From NCBI GenBank assembly GCA_021779635.1, contig JAJYAH010000529.1:1-5484 (forward strand): a stretch of DNA of 5,484 nt. Reading direction: 5' to 3'. The notes beneath the pieces are model-generated. The model did no database searches, was not told the DNA's origin, and saw only the letters and a list, made by a program, of their open reading frames with translations. The position numbers and the translations under genes are program-made. Below, piece by piece: positions 5,352 through 5,484 of this stretch. Within the stretch, counting starts at the first letter, position 1, and each line of letters starts with the position of its first letter. This DNA is from Pseudomonadota bacterium (GTDB lineage: Bacteria > Pseudomonadota > Alphaproteobacteria > Rhizobiales > Xanthobacteraceae).

Positions 5352-5484
5352 GAGTCTGTTTGAGAATGGTTGCGTTTGAGGCGGGGGCGTGATTCACGCT
5401 GGGGATGTGGACTCCAGCGAATCGTGGCCGGATGGCCTCCATTGAGAAGAAAACCAAGCGGTATCCGACCGACCTGACGGACGA
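5352..5484 (+). mobile_element. Left end of an IS5-family insertion sequence (continues past window)
   Basis: The protease reading frame stops making family sense at about 5350, and from GAGTCTGTTTGAGAATGG (5352 on) the sequence leads into an IS5-type transposase start. The preceding TA (5350-5351) is the candidate target duplication, as used by several IS5 subgroups. The opposite end is outside the window, so the terminal repeat cannot be verified. Confidence 0.7.
5405..5484 (+). CDS. IS5-family transposase, N-terminal start (partial)
   Basis: From the ATG at 5405 the frame reads MWTPANRGRMASIEKK, then TKRYPTDLTD, and runs off the window. 'MWTP--R' followed by 'RYP(S/T)DLTDEEW' is the standard opening of IS5-family DDE transposases of alphaproteobacteria, which cut and rejoin the element's ends. 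An internal ATG at 5432 is the alternative start, but the MWTP opening argues for 5405. Only about 26 residues are visible, so intactness cannot be judged. It lies inside the element that interrupts the metalloprotease and is transcribed away from the protease fragment. Confidence 0.8.
   Translation, partial: MWTPANRGRMASIEKKTKRYPTDLTD

Noticed and set aside
1..5484. CRISPR array or toxin-antitoxin/defence operon
   Set aside because: No regularly spaced repeats were seen, and the intact genes are single units without the paired small genes or effector motifs of known defence systems.

Overview
The window looks like accessory DNA from a high-GC alphaproteobacterium, probably Rhizobiales-like. 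This is inferred from the GC-rich codons of the DUF2252 gene, the style of the tRNA-Val remnant and the transposase types; no taxonomic marker gene is present. Few intact genes are scattered among gene relics and IS debris. No operon or multi-gene pathway can be made out.

Left part (1-2409): the window opens inside the C-terminal end of a conserved hypothetical protein. A stretch without a recognised gene follows, then a frameshifted C-terminal relic of groEL on the minus strand (585-852). A possible small ORF leads into an intact, well-conserved DUF2252 gene (1021-2409). Its kinase-like motifs occur in an unusual order.

Middle (2455-3432): a MarC-family membrane protein on the minus strand converges on the DUF2252 gene. 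Behind it lies the 3' remnant of an IS3-family transposase gene, broken by an in-frame stop.

Island edge (3433-4500): a strong sigma70-type promoter (TTGGCA-N17-CATAAT) drives a DUF6641-like small protein that ends in a textbook terminator. Next come a tandem 10-bp direct repeat, an AT-rich tract, and the 3' part of a tRNA-Val(GAC) gene whose 5' half is absent. The tRNA end is followed directly by a long perfect hairpin. This is the expected layout of the attachment-site end of an integrative element inserted in a tRNA gene. The element would extend leftwards (including the DUF6641 gene), and the original chromosomal flank would lie to the right. The two terminators, one on each side of the junction, share the same inner loop core.

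Right part (4501-5484): about 330 bases with no recognised gene are followed by an AT-richer, minus-strand, astacin-like zinc metalloprotease. Its N-terminal part has been cut off by an IS5-family element whose left end and transposase start fill the last ~130 bases.

The most interesting signals are the tRNA-Val attachment junction with its repeats, the shared terminator core, the motif order in DUF2252, and the fresh-looking IS5 insertion in the protease.
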